From the NCBI GenBank assembly GCA_027574665.1, contig CM050648.1, positions 67,473,363-67,537,362 on the forward strand: a stretch of DNA of 64,000 bases. The letters run 5' to 3'. Origin of the DNA: Rhynochetos jubatus. Its lineage: Eukaryota > Chordata > Aves > Eurypygiformes > Rhynochetidae. Position numbers and translations under genes: made by a program. This document shows positions 36,796 to 49,754 of this stretch, piece after piece (position 1 is the first letter of the stretch; every line of letters begins with the position of its first letter). Below the pieces are notes generated by a model, which was not told the origin of the DNA, ran no database searches, and saw only the letters and a list, made by a program, of their open reading frames with translations.

Positions 36796-39700
36796 AACAG
36801 TACTTCTTAAGGAGTTGAGAAGTTTTTTAAGACAGCAAGGAGAAAACTATTTCTTATAAATTATCTCTGATGTACCTGAAAAGTATATTGTGTACATATT
36901 TACCACGTCATTTACCATGCAATGAGAAAAGCAGCACTACATACCTTCATACTTATTAGAAGTAATCTTTTGTCAGTATTTGCATAAGAAAAATTTTAAT
37001 TTTTTTTTATTTCTCATGTTCATCTGTATACTGCTGGAGACTGTTTTGAAAAGAAAAACAAAAAATAGAGAGAAAATTAGAGCAAATAGCTCATGATTTG
37101 TATCAATATTAGTTCTTCATAACCTGCACAGTCATGTTCTACTGTCTTTTGTGTGTTAAGGTTTCAGTCTGCAATTTTCACCAATGATGTTCATTATTTA
37201 AATGAGACAAATAGGCTATTGTCAGGGACCCTGATCCTGGTGACATTATTATTCTGACCTAGTGTAAATATCATGACCTGTCTTGGAACTCTTGCAGTAA
37301 ATGAAAGGGTTCAGGCAGTCAAGGTGACAACAGACCTGTCCATAAATCAAGCTTCAGACATTATGATAAGTTTTATTAAAGAGCAAATGGATTTCCTGAC
37401 ATTATGACTTGTATACAAGAGTCAGTAAATGTAAATGTAGACTTTTTTTAAAAAAGATAAAACAGATTAGGTTGTGAGACTAGCGGAAAATACTGCTTTA
37501 CCTTTTATTTTCACTTTTTTATGTTGACTGTAGGACTTCTGAAATACCAGAGATGGATGATATACACAGAAACCCACTTATTTGGAAAGACAGCAGGAAT
37601 CTAAGATGAACATAGCCGCTGGTACAGATCAGTGACTTAATTAACTCAATACTCTAACCATTTTTATTTGACATAAGGCTACATGCAATTATTTCATGCT
37701 TCAGAAAGGTTCTGTTGTATCAGAATATGTAACTTAATATGAATTCTTAGGAAAGCTTTAAGGAAACTTGCTCAGTGCTTTTTCTTTAAAGTATCTGATC
37801 TAAAATCACACAGTCCAACAGTAGGAAAGGATGGGTTATGGGAGCTAAGATATTCTTTTACTTACATTTGTAGCTTTTTACATCCTCGCTGTACAGGTTT
37901 AAATTTTGCACAACTAAAAATTACAAAATTAGATGTGCATAATAAAAAATTGCATATCAAAAAGTGTCAGAAAGCTTTTTTTCAAAATAATTTGATCTTC
38001 AAATATATGAGAAATTAGAAAGGCACAGTTTATGTACAAGATACTTTTCTGTTTAAAAACAGCTATAAGTAACACAGCAAAAGTTCTAAAAAATCACATT
38101 TGGAGCCTCAAGTGTAGTATATATATGTATTTTTTAATATTACAAGAAAAATATGTGCATTTAAGAATAAAATCTGATACAGAGAAAATAATTTCCTTGG
38201 TTCCCAAATTGATTGGGTTTGGGTTTGGGGTGTGGTTTTTTTTTTTGTTTTATAGCAAATATTAAGTGGAATCTGAGTCCACAAAAAGTATTGAAAACTC
38301 AGTTTCTAAATCTTCACTTTTCCTGTAATGGTTATGTTTCCTGCCAGTAGGACACAGCACTAGCATTTTGATAAGTATGGGCCTGTTCTGTCTTCTTGTA
38401 TTACACAGTCACTGTTCTTTCTACTGTGTTTGTGTAGGATTGACCTGATGATCAAAAATCAGTGTTTACATTTAGAAGGGTGTTAAAGGAGTAACTACTC
38501 AAGGCCTGTGTAAGGCAGTAAACTAAAGTTAAAGAACAAGTGACAATTAGTGCAAGGCAATACAATACCAAAAATAAGAAGGTTACACTGGAAATTGCAC
38601 GGCAAACACCCTGTTGTCACTTTGCCACAGTCAGACTTAAACAAAATGTCTGAAATTAATCCCAAACCCTGAACTCTGGAGCCATTTATCCATCCACAGT
38701 GACAAAAGCCTGAGTTAGACTTCACCCTGTCTCATCCTCAACTTTGCACATTTGAACCTGATGCTGCTAAGACATCTGGAGTGGGAATGACAAATGTCAG
38801 GATTTCTTTCTTTTTTTTTTTTTTTTTTAAATTTGAAAAAACTTTTACTCATTTCCTCCTCATTTTTGGTAAAGACTGTTCTCCAAAGCAGCAAAAAGCA
38901 TGCAGAAATTCTCTGCAGCTCACATCCATGAGGCTGAAATCCCTTCTTGTCTTACCCCCACTCTGTTGCATCCCAAAACATCTTTGACTTGTCCATGCTG
39001 ACTATGGGGGGCACTGCTGACCCTGGCTCATCCTGGAATGGTACCTGAGCATATTTTGAGACAAAGCTATCTGACCTGTGTCAAAACCAAGCAACAAACA
39101 TGCTGAGAATCAAATACTTGGACTACATCAGGATAATGTTCAAGCCTATACCTTTGCCCAGTTTGGTTTATTAATGTGAACACAGCTTCTAGTGTATAGA
39201 TAGTACATTATGCCTTTCTTCTTTCCACTTTTTATCTCCCAGTAAAGCAAGTAATTTTTATTCCAAAGTCTTATATTATTCAGCTGTGTTTCTCTACTTT
39301 CTATCTACCCTTTGCTTCATAGTTGACCATCTCCCAACATAGCCAACATGATTTCCACTAGCATATATTTAAGTGACTCTTGACACAGTGTAGTATTTTC
39401 AGGGATTAGCTGCATAGAAACAAAGGAAAATCAGTTTTCTCCTTATTCACTATTATGAAAATGCTCAAGCTGTTGTTCTTCACTTCAGTCTTGACCATCC
39501 AAAAATGCTGACTCAGAACATTGCTGTTGAGAATTTTTGTGCTGTGTTTCTTGGCTTTGTAGCTTTTTCCAGCCAAAGCAATATAAAAAGCTTCAATGCC
39601 TTCCATGGGGAGTGTAAACCTGCACCAAAAATTTGTCAGGAAAGAATAGTCACCTCCACTACTGTAGTGTGAACCAAAGACAGATTGTTTCATAGGAAGG

Positions 39701-40869
39701 CAAGAAAAAAAAGCTTCATTAAAATCCACTGGTGTTTCTATATGTATGTATTAAACTGCAATTTGCCTTATGAATTCCATCTGAATATTATGTCAAGTAT
39801 CTCTCATTTGTCATCAATTGCAAACAATGTGACTTTAATGAAAGTATGACATAAGTCTATAATCCAACAAATGATCTCTTGTCCGCATCATCAATGCACT
39901 GTAAGTCACCCGTGCAGTGTTCACAGCACTTGTGTCTTTACATTTAGTAAAAAGATTTTCCCTTTATTCACCTCCTTTTTCTTTGTTTTGGCATTTTTAT
40001 TAGTTCTAAATATTTTCTTTCTCTTTGGCCAGTCCAGCCGGTGCCTTCTCAACATCTTATCAGATTATTAAGTCAGGACCTAATGTAATCATGCATAAAT
40101 GTGTAGTCATGAGTATGAAACAGATTTAGTTCCTGTGGAGTAATCTTGTCTTTTCTGCTCAAACAGGATAGGAGAAGACACAGAGTGACATGAAAGAAAT
40201 GTCCAGTGATTTATTTTGCAATATGCTCTATACCAATACAGTAATTCTGCAGTTGAAACCTTCCTGACCAAGATCCTATTAGATTTTTATAATCTGATTG
40301 ATAGGTTACTTGGAGAAAAAGTTTGAAACTGCTAGGAAGTTCTTGACACACACATAATTTGAATACTTTCAAAATGCTGAATATAGTCAAACTCAAACAG
40401 GGCTGATTTTAAAATCATTGATGATGAAAACACTGACATTTTTGTAAGGAACTGAATGAAAGCTAAGTAGGTGTGAAAAGGAAAATGGACATGTTCCAGT
40501 TTCTAGAACTCATTGATCTTGTACCTCTCTGCTACAGCTAACTTCACCTGGAAGTTTGTATCCCAGGAAAATTAGAAACGAAAAGGAAACATCAAAAAAT
40601 TTAAGAAACTGAAAAAATTGATAATTAGGGAAGAAAAAATTGCATCTCATAAAGAGAAAAAGCAGAGGCTTTCATTTAGGTTAGCTGTCTACAACGAGAA
40701 TGCAAGGGGAAATATCGGCCTTGGTTTTAGAAATTGTTTCTGAGTTTGTGAATGCTTTTTTAGAGCTGAAGCCAGTGTGATAAAGTGCTGTTCTTTCACC
40801 AGAAAGAATGTTTGCTTACTATTTCATCATCCCCTGGAGGCACAGAGAAAGAAAATAAGCACATCAGTT
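36796..40869. other. Unique AT-rich non-coding DNA
   Basis: No gene or recognised repeat family. An 18-T tract lies at 38811-38828. A 107-codon minus-strand frame (39406-39729) has an ordinary mixed composition but no recognisable domain or splice context. I leave it unannotated. Confidence 0.55.
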
Positions 40870-41160
40870 GTCATTATGACAGGATAAAAATGGAGCCATC
40901 ATATTTCAATAACACAATGCAATGAGCAGTCCCATCGAGTGATGAATTATGGACTCTCTCTTTCACACTCAACTATAAGTTAATATTATCTCCCCAGGAT
41001 AATTAGAGTGAAGTTCAATTACTGACCCTGAATTACCGTGTGGGCCACTCCATGGGTTCTGACACAGCGTTTTACACATTTATCTTTTCACCTAATGCGC
41101 TAAATCTGCATTGCTCTGGTGATTAATCATACTGGGTCCCATCTAGCTCACACTATTCTT
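40870..41160. promoter_or_regulatory. Candidate conserved non-coding element
   Basis: A repeat-free stretch of about 290 bp with clustered homeodomain-type cores: GGATAATTAGAG (40998), TTCAATTAC and GAATTACCG (41015-41037), and the palindrome GATTAATC at 41121-41128, which fits a K50 (Otx/Pitx-type) homeodomain site. It contains retained CpGs (CATCGAG, TTACCGTG, AGCGTTTT, ATGCGCTAA), which is unusual for neutral, methylation-decayed DNA. Both points are only suggestive, and the call is inference. Confidence 0.27.
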
Positions 41161-43204
41161 CTTGTATGGATTGGTTGGTCCCTGGAGTCCCCTTGAGCAC
41201 AATATGAGAAGGTCTATTACACTATGTTTTTCTACCAATTTATGTTCTTCCTTGTGTTTTGAGATAGTGGTCACTTCTGAAGTTTGCCCAAAAAATGATT
41301 ATAAAAATACACTTTCAGATAGGGAATTGTCCACGTCCTTCCCAACAAGGAGACAGATAACTCAGTCAGTGCTGCAAAACATACCTATAAAATTCCAATT
41401 GAAACAGATAGGTCCTTTTATTTACACGTGTAAAGATGAAAGACGAAAAATTCACAATATGGCTCTGGAGGCACTGATCAATTTCCTGAAAGATGTGTTA
41501 TTTCTTTCCCTCATGAAGAACAAATCCCACTCTTGATCTCCTTACTCAGAATAAGTCCCTTGCTAATTTCTCCTGTGTCTTTTTAAGGTCAGTATATGAG
41601 TAACCTCCAACACTTCTAACTAAAAAGAAAAGAAAAAAACCCAAGTTTTTATTTAGAATGTAAATGGGAAAAATAAACATCTAGATTCAGCTTTCTTAGC
41701 ACAGTTTATCAGAATCACGTTTTCATCAACCCAGTGTCTTGCTAAATATACATTGGTGATTTGAGAAGGCTAGATAATTCTACCTCACTTAAGGAAAATC
41801 CTGTTTTACTCCATGAGCAGTCTTAGTGAAATGAAGGAAAAGGGATTATAAGAGACTCAGAGGATCTGGGTAATCAGCTATCTAAGGGATAGAGATTGAG
41901 GTCATATGCTGGGAGGAATAAAAGAGAATGAAACCCTCTTTTATATCATCAATGATAATACTTAAATCTCAGGTTGCAGGGCATGGGAGTAAGTTGTAAT
42001 ACCCTCACCCACATGCCAAGGAATTGGGGAGCAAGGAGAAAAAAGAGAAACAAGAAAAAGAGAACTTGGGCAAGGGACAACACATAACACACAGATCAAG
42101 ACATTATCTTGAGTAGTAAATTTGGATTACAGTGAAAAGATACACTTCAAAACAGCACAGAAGCAGGAAAAGAGCTAGACCTCAGAAGCATATCTGATTC
42201 CCACCTCTTCTCTGGGTATAACCTCCTTGGGTTAGATATCAATAATATGGTGTCAGTGCATGTTTGCCCTTAGGAAGTAGTTTCTTGTTAAGTTATAGCC
42301 AAATCTGTTACAGAGATTAAAACTTTGAATCAGAAGCAGTTTTCAAATCTCCCCGAATTTTTGGATTTTATTCTTGTTCAGATCAATTCTTTTAGTTGTT
42401 TCTGTTTTCTGAATTGATCCCTCCAGGTCTAAATTTGTCTTTGTGTGTTGCAAACGCTAAAAATAGTATTTATGTTAAAAAGCAATAACTGGTACTAAAG
42501 TGCTTCTGCACACAAAGGAAGAAAAATAATAAATCTAATGACTGACAAATGATAACTAACAGAAGAGCAGAAGTAACAAGGATGGCAATATGCACTCTCC
42601 AAGAAAAGGATGGAAAGTATCTAGAAACAGAATAAAACCGAATGAATGAAGCACATATTTAGCCTTTCTGCTGTGCCTGAATTGCAATATTCCTTTGGCT
42701 GACCCATTTGAATTCCCACATTAAATCCTAAAAATACTTTACATACAAAAGCATCAGAAAACAAAGCTAACCTTGTGGCTAGTTGTGAGTTTATGATAGA
42801 ACCAATACAATTGTGTACTGATATATTACACCTGCTGAAACTTGGTGAGTTTTCCAAATTAGTGTGATGGAACTTGCTGGCATGCTCTGAATTTCACATT
42901 GATTTATTTTGCATTTATTTGTCCTTCAGGGTCAAAGCAAAGTTATGGGCCCTGTGTCCATAAAACTGTAATCAAAGCAGCCATAAAGGTGTGGATAAAG
43001 GAATATGGATTTCATGTGAGCATAATAACAGGCTGGTTTGTGGCAGGCTTTTCGAGTCCAGATATCTTCAATCCTCATCAGTAGACATTTTTTAATTACT
43101 TTTTCAGTACAAAACATTTAGAAACCTGACTTCTAAAGCATGTTGGATATCTCTCATGAGGTTTACAGTACTTCTACTAAAGCTCTGCACTTTTTTTTCC
43201 CCAG
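41161..43204. other. Unique AT-rich non-coding DNA
   Basis: No gene recognised. A 124-codon frame at 41162-41536 begins at TTG and has no known domain. 42000-42200 is purine-rich (AGAAAAAAGAGAAACAAGAA type) without forming an array. Confidence 0.55.
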
Positions 43205-43207
43205 GTA

Positions 43208-43245
43208 AATATATATATATATATATGTATGTATATGTATATATA
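43208..43245. repeat. TA/TG-rich microsatellite
   Basis: About nine AT dinucleotides followed by GTATGTATATGTATATATA. It lies 5 bp before the ACCTT array, so the two form one compound simple-repeat block. Confidence 0.93.
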
Positions 43246-43250
43246 AATCC

Positions 43251-43326
43251 ACCTTACCTTACCTTACCTTACCTTACCTTACCTTACCTTACCTTACCTT
43301 ACCTTACCTTACCCTATCTTATCCTA
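43251..43326 (+). repeat. ACCTT pentanucleotide array
   Basis: Twelve perfect copies of ACCTT at 43251-43310, then three decayed copies (ACCCTATCTTATCCT). The plus-strand frame running through it (YLTLPYLTLP repeat) is an artefact of the repeat. The perfect core means slippage is recent, and length polymorphism is likely. Confidence 0.97.
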
Positions 43327-44440
43327 CTCATCTTCAATCTGATAGGGGTAGCATGGTGATGCAGATGAGGCTTTAGTGATTCTCTGGTGGCCTCAAAGTC
43401 CTGAATGTAGAGAAGTGGCTTAAAGCTGACATTCCCTCAGTTCCTGCTCTATGCCAAGGACAAGTCAGAAATGCAAAAGAAACTCTGTCTAACAAAATGC
43501 AAACATCAGCCTCTTTCCATCTTCATGATGTAATACAAGAGCCTGTCTTCCTAATCACTTGGAGAAACATAACCAGAGAAAGGTGACTATTTCAATTAGA
43601 CTTTTTGGATGAGACCAGTCCTTTCTTCAGGTGGGATAGGGAATGTTTCCCAGAAGTCCCATAAGGACCTGTGCTTTTACTCAGTCTGTGTAAAACCCTT
43701 TCCTAAACTGTGAACTGGAAAAGCCTGGAGATGTTACTTGCTTTTTCCAACTACAAAGGAGCAGTCTAAGCACAGATCAATCTAGATGATGTTCTTTAAT
43801 AGAACTACAACTATAAATGACATTTTTTTAATCATTTGCTGTGTAGCAGAGGTTTCAGTAAATAACTCTTTTTGACTTGAATATGCTTTGAGTTCCTGAT
43901 GTCATGAACAACACTGTCTAGTTGGTTTTTTTGAAGCATAAATATATACTTGAAATAGTTAAATCTTTTTTCGACATTCTCCCTGTTTTTCATTTTTCTG
44001 TCCACTCAGACCAGCCTTCATTACTCCTTTAAACATCCCACTGTCTCAAAAAGCAGTCCAGGCTTAGGCCTTGACCATCAACAAGTTGAATTGATCAAGA
44101 GCTACATCATTAATTTCAACAGCCAGAAAAACTATAGAAAAGAACATCTTCCAGCTGAGCCAAGCCTACAGAGCTCTGTGTTGGCTCACCTGACAACATT
44201 GCTACTATTTTAGTATTTACTATTTTAGACCATAGAGGTACTTGCTTGAGTCAGGCAACCGTGATGTGAGGAGTAACACTGCAAACCCAGGCACAGGATA
44301 AGAGAGATTGCTAATTGGGTAAGTCTGGCAACCATCTGGCAGCCCTAGCCTCTACCTAAACTCTCCAGATGCAACTCTGAGCAGCTGTAAATAAAGTCTT
44401 TCAGCAGTCAAAGGTAATTTATATTAGATATTTTATTCTG

Positions 44441-44635
44441 TTAGTTAAAGTCCAGAGAATTTTGTGTGTCTGACAACCTTCTGTGAGCCAGAAGGAAGAA
44501 TATGGGGAGGAGGCAGAAGACGGCAGTTAAAACTATACTGCAGTTGTTTTCAAGACACTTGAATGCCTGTGCCAGCAGTTCAGTCACATTTTCAACACGC
44601 ACTTGTGAAAGCAGCTGTTGAACTTTGTCCAGCAT
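44441..44635 (-). CDS. Doubtful small ORF with a membrane-like segment
   Basis: A 64-codon ATG-initiated frame, minus strand. The first half is amphipathic helix-like (MLDKVQQLLSQV, then VTELLAQAFKCLE). Residues 34-50 form one hydrophobic segment (IVLTAVFCLLPIFFLLA), followed by the basic cap HRR. An AATAAA (complement of 44432-44437) begins 4 bp after the stop. An in-frame TAA stands two codons before the ATG, and the start context is weak. It resembles no protein known to me. A microprotein of a non-coding transcript is possible, but chance is the more economical reading. Confidence 0.12.
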   Translation of the reverse strand: MLDKVQQLLSQVRVENVTELLAQAFKCLENNCSIVLTAVFCLLPIFFLLAHRRLSDTQNSLDFN

Positions 44636-45538
44636 GTGTTAGCATCTGTAAAACATACACAGTTTGTGTGTTGTCCTCCATGAGGTTGATACCATCTAAT
44701 AAAGAAAGACTTTGAAAATTCAGGATGCAAGTCATAGTGCTACTGATAATACTGTGAAATGTAACAATGAACCAGTCCCTTTCTAATGCTCTAATTGAGA
44801 CTTAATTTTTCTCTATTATCTGCATTACCATTTCCCCATATTTTTATATTCTTCTTGCATTTTCATGGGGTCTTTACACTGTACACTAATCATTCATCTT
44901 CCTCTTCTTATTCTTCCTCCTGGAAATCCTCTGCCTGAGATTCCTTTGTTGCTGCCTTTTCTATTTTTCTTTTTCTTTCTCTTTTTGTTCTCTGTGCCCA
45001 AATTTTATCAGCTTCATTTTCCACTGCTCATGCCTGTATGTCTACAAAACATCTCCTTACCATCAAAAGGCAGCAGTTGTTCTGCCACTTTATCTTTGAA
45101 CCTAAACAAGCACACTCTGGAAGTGCTCAGTATCGACTTCAAATTGCAGTGCCTACGAGCAAGCCACAACAAGCGTGCCTCCTGGAAGTCACAGTTCCCA
45201 AAGGCTTTCTTACTCAGGTAGCCCTTCATTGATATATTCAATTTTTTCCCCTTTCTTCTTTTTTTCTGTCACTTTATCGCTGTATGTAGACACCATGATA
45301 ATGAACATACGTACGTGCACAAACTCTCATGATGGGGATGCGACACTTCCCTTTTTTTTGCATAATTTTTCCCCCTGCTGTTCCTTCTGTGAAGGTAAAG
45401 AAACAAAAATAACTGTTTCAGAGCAGAGTATGATGACACTGTGAGTGTGCAGAAGTATTCTCAAATCTACGATTTTCTACGTGGTATAGGCCTATGTCCA
45501 AATGCGTGTCTACTCTTCTGCTCTTCATTTACTTTGGA

Positions 45539-45572
45539 CTTTACTCACGTCTATCCTTTACTCACGTCTGTC
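45539..45572 (+). repeat. 17-bp tandem duplication
   Basis: CTTTACTCACGTCTATC is followed directly by CTTTACTCACGTCTGTC (one mismatch). This is a simple local duplication with no other context. Confidence 0.9.
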
Positions 45573-48059
45573 CAGCTTTTAAGTACATATAGGTTCTATA
45601 TTTTCCTAAATCTGTAAAACAGTTGTTACTGTGTTGTTTTTACTAAAAGAGCAAACTCCTTCCCTGTCAATAAGAACAGCGTTTGCTATAGCTCTTTAAC
45701 TGAGCTCAAATTCTGTCTCATAAATGGTCCCAAGGGTTTTTTTAATTTCCATTCAGGGACACTTGCTCAGCATGTTTCCTCTCTAGATCAATAATATAAT
45801 ACCTGGGCTGGATAACAAAAATTGGAAAGCCACCTTTTTTTTTTTTTCTATCCTCAGACTTTGAGTATAACCAAACACATTAATTAGATAAGTTTTACAA
45901 AACTCCATGTTAGAGTTAGAACCAAATTAGGCTTTTGGTACAATACCTGTCCCAGTGAACCAATTTGTATAATCAATCAGGTTTACACTTGTATTTCTCT
46001 ATGAAGAAAAAAATTCTGCCCAAAAAAATCTGATCTATTTTTGGAAAAGACTGAAAGAATTGATAAAAAAATCTATATGCCCGGTTCCAGCGTAAATGAT
46101 TGTGAGGATAAGGTATGATGCCTCACAAGAACACTTGCAAATAGAAATATTTTGTGAGTGATCATGGGAGGACATCCCTTTGTCATCCAAAAAAATCTGT
46201 GTTGAAATGGCTTTTTTACATAGATCTACTACTGTCTTGCTCTCTTTTACAAGTTGTTACTAGAAGAGTGGGAATGCAGGTTTTTATAAACTGGAAAGAG
46301 TTTCTTCTTCCATCTTTGTAATCCAGTAATACTCTAAATAATGTCTACAAGGCATTTGTTGAAGCTTAGTTCCAGAGACCTTTGGGATATCCCTTATTTG
46401 GACCAGACTGGCTACACTGACAATAGATGGAAGACATGCTCACACTCTCTGGGAGGGATTAATACCCAGACACAAAGCATTACATCATCTCTTAGGATGA
46501 TACAGGGTGCTCTACAGACCTATCTGAAATCTGATACATAGGGGAAGAAATGTTATGGCCTGAACTGTCTCTTATGTCCTTTTGCCACAATTTTTGAGTA
46601 GAAAGAGGAATGTGTTTTCCTCAACAGCAGGTACCACAACTCTGACTAGTCCTTTCCTAGATGCTGCTGCTATAGATGTTTTGGTCCCATTTAGTTAGAT
46701 TGGTGTAATGACATACATGTCAAATTCTAATTTTGCAGTTCCTTTGTCTTACACACACTCGTATATCAAACACACAAAAAAACCCCCAAAAACCAGAAAC
46801 CAACCAAACAAAAACAACATACGAAAATGCAGCTTTGTGTGCCAGTAATTCCTAATGTGGAAGAGCTAAAAGTGTATGTTTTTTAACATTCCTGTTTTCT
46901 CACATGTTAGCTTTGTTATCAGAGGGGTATTTATATTCCTTCTTTTGATGATGCTCCATGGTACTTCTTCAGTGCAATGCATATAGTGAAATGTCTAATT
47001 CTTTAGAATTTTCTAAAATATCCAGAACATCTTCAGAAGGTCATGGTAATAAAAGACTAGTTAAGAACTAGGAATACAACTACACTATCCATAACTTCCT
47101 CAAACAATGGATACTATAGTTTGTCAGCGATTAGGGTGGGGGTTTTTTTTGTTTATTTTCCTTTTTTTACAATTCAACTCTGAAGCTGTCTCAGGCTGGA
47201 ATCAATACTACAGCTATTTCCGAACACATTTTTTAAGGAACATTTATGTCATCATTGATTCTCTTGATTTTTTATAACCAAGAACCAGCCGAAGTATACT
47301 TGCTTACAATGCTATGTATTTATTGATATCTGTAGTACAGTGCATTTTATAGGGTTGGTTAATCCAGGAGCAAGGTTAGCCTGAGCTGACAAGTCTGAAG
47401 GAAGTATTGAAAAGAAGATTGGGTCCTATGGGATTTCTAAATATTTATTAATGATTGATTGATCCTATGTAGAGTACAATCTAATGGACTTATATGAGTT
47501 AATTTATTCATCAGTTTTCCTCAGGCTCATCTTGGATAGTTCAAAACCTCTGGTGTTAAATTATAGGTTGCAGAAATTCAGTCTCTGAACTGTTTGCTTA
47601 GAATTTGCTTCATTTTCTTGCAGTTGAAAAGTCAGAACCCTGAATTGAAGAACATAATGAGAAATGAGTTCTGTGCTTCCTTTGAAAACAAATACCACAA
47701 AGCATATCATTTACCATCAATTATGATATAGAAAACATTGTCCATGAAATTAACCTAAACAATCAAGTCATCCTTTGATATTATTTCAGTAGCTGACTGG
47801 CATTGTCACATTTCAGAAAATTGAATTCAGCTTTATGAAACATATGTTTAAAAGTTGTACCCTTTCAATAATTATGCTATAACATCCCTATTTTATGCAA
47901 AGCTAACTAGATATTGTCATATTAAAATACCAAATCCAATTCATTGCTTATGAAACACATGTTTAAAAAAATAAAAGGCACACTTTAATTATTTCAAGAA
48001 TGTTCAGACTGGCTCACCAGCCTACTGAATATTGCATTTGTTTAAAACTCAATCATGCA

Positions 48060-48460
48060 AAATGAAGACTCGATTTGAAAAATTTTAATAAAGATAACCA
48101 GACTATCATTATATCATTTGAATGCTAATCGGTGCTTTCATTCAGTGGAGGGAGCAGCGATAGTGTCAACTTTGCTGGAGGCTCTTTATTTCGCAATAAA
48201 AACATTTACATTCTAATGATTTTATTAAAGCATAGTAGCTGTCAGCATCCCCAGATGACTCCCTGGCAAACTGTATCAGTTATCAACTCATATTGCCTTT
48301 ATCAAAACCACCCAGTGGTGAGTCTAGGCCTGCCACAATGAGATGTCTATTGCTCGGAGAGCTGGTATTTAATCATTTCTTCTACAGTATTGTTCTGCTT
48401 ACAGTGCATAAATAAGTGCTTCAAATAACCCCAGAGTGCTACTGACAATGAAACAAAGTA
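48060..48460. promoter_or_regulatory. Candidate conserved non-coding element
   Basis: About 400 bp free of recognised repeats, with retained CpGs (AATCGGTG, CAGCGATAG, TTTCGCAAT, CTCGGAG) and several homeodomain-type cores (GCTAATCGG at 48124, TCTAATGATTTTATTAAAG near 48212, TTTAATCATTTC near 48368). The adjacent 47.7-48.05 kb is AT-rich and similar in texture. No alignment was possible, so the call is inference. Confidence 0.25.
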
Positions 48461-49664
48461 TCAGTCCTATTTATCTTTCTCACATTCTTCAGAAACCTTC
48501 TTCTCCACTTCTTTTTTTCCCCTTTTTTATTATTTTGTTGTTGTTGCAGGCACTTTTTTATTCACTCTAACCTATCATCATTCAACAGCTCTGAATTTCT
48601 TCATGATGAGCAGTAGGACTCACAGATAGAGTCAAGGAAGGTGATATTTTTTGTGCTAGGAAGAGATATAATGAATGCTGGAAACAACTGGATTAGAAGT
48701 GATAGGTGGACTCTGAAGCAATGTTGACCTTAACAGAAAAAACCTGGGGGGAAGGAAAAAAAACCCCACCAAAACCCAAGGTTGCCATTTTATATCTCTA
48801 AAAAGAAAGAATGTTCCTTATGTAGAGAGAGAAGGGGAAAGGGGGGAGCTAAGCACAAGGTTGTAAACCTCCCGGGCAAACCTTGTCAACTCTCTGCTAC
48901 GGGACACTAAATATAAACAGATGCATGCCATACATTGTCAGATATTTCTTTTCCTGACTAAGCAATACTGATCTCAGGACAGCTCTCTTAATAGTGATAA
49001 AAGTGTGTCAGCCCTCAGCACATGTACACTTCTTTTTTGAAAAGAAATTCTTCCTCTGGCTTTCATTCGCATTGTTTTTCGCTCAGAAAACCAGCGTAGA
49101 TAATAGTGCTCTGAGGACTCCTTTTTCAGCTGAGCCAACTAAAACCATCTTGATCTCACTGTGTAAAATGTCTCTTAATTTGGTGGTAGTGAAGATCCGT
49201 CCTTGGATTGTAGCTGAGCAACTGCTTGGAATAATTTTTAAAACCTTCAGTAGAGATTAGCTGTAAATGTTTGTTTTGTTTTGGTGTTAGCCCAGCTCAC
49301 TCTGACAGACGGCAGAGTGACAGTGTACTAGCTGGGGGCTTCTGAGTTCAGTGTCCTAACATTTGACTTTCTGCTTAAACTGCTGAACATCAGTTCTGAT
49401 CCACTGGGATATTTTCCTTGCAGAAATGTCATCACATCCTTTTGGTTTATGGCAGCTGTCCATCTACCCAGTCATATTATTATCCGTTCTCCAGTAAAGT
49501 GTTTAGTATCAACATCAGAATGCACCATGCAAATCAATAACATATTGTTGTAATTACATTTCTCGGGCTGGAAAATCAAATACTGTTTGCAGTATTTGGC
49601 TAAAATGGCATAAATATGCAAAGTCTATTGCTCGGTTGGTCTACTGGTAACAAATCTATTTTAA
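48461..49664. other. Unique non-coding DNA
   Basis: No gene or repeat family recognised. Short T-rich and purine-rich tracts occur at 48508-48545 and 48825-48850. An 88-codon frame (48994-49260, plus) has no domain. Confidence 0.55.
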
Positions 49665-49752
49665 ATCTAGATCCAGATTCTGTTTCTGACTCTGCTTCTG
49701 ATTTGCTCTGCAGCCTTGGGCAAATCACATTGCCTTCATCTGTAAAAGCAGA
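49665..49752 (+). mobile_element. MIR-like ancient SINE fragment
   Basis: The words CTTGGGCAAATCACATTGCC (49715) and TTCATCTGTAAAA (49735) correspond in order and spacing to the conserved part of MIR, in which a ...CCTTGGGCAAGTCAC... block precedes ...TCATCTGTAAAA.... Upstream GACTCTGCTTCTGATTTGCTCTGC is compatible with the preceding MIR segment, with gaps. It is only about 85 bp long and decayed, and it stops against the CR1 copy beginning at 49755. MIR is old (pre-amniote) and rare but present in bird genomes. Confidence 0.6.
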
Positions 49753-49754
49753 TG

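Larger units (their letters stand above)
43327..48059. other. Unique non-coding DNA
   Basis: No established gene. Minor features are a small minus-strand frame at 44441-44635 and a 17-bp tandem duplication at 45539-45572, both annotated separately. There is also a T run at 45837-45848 and an A/C-rich low-complexity patch at 46764-46825. Confidence 0.55.

Noticed and set aside
39406..39729. 107-codon minus-strand frame
   Set aside because: Mixed composition but no recognised family and no splice or promoter context.
41162..41536. 124-codon frame, plus strand
   Set aside because: TTG start, no domain, no upstream promoter or splice signal recognised.
43156..43359. 67-codon frame with a YLTLP repeat
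   Set aside because: Translation of the ACCTT pentamer array, not a protein.
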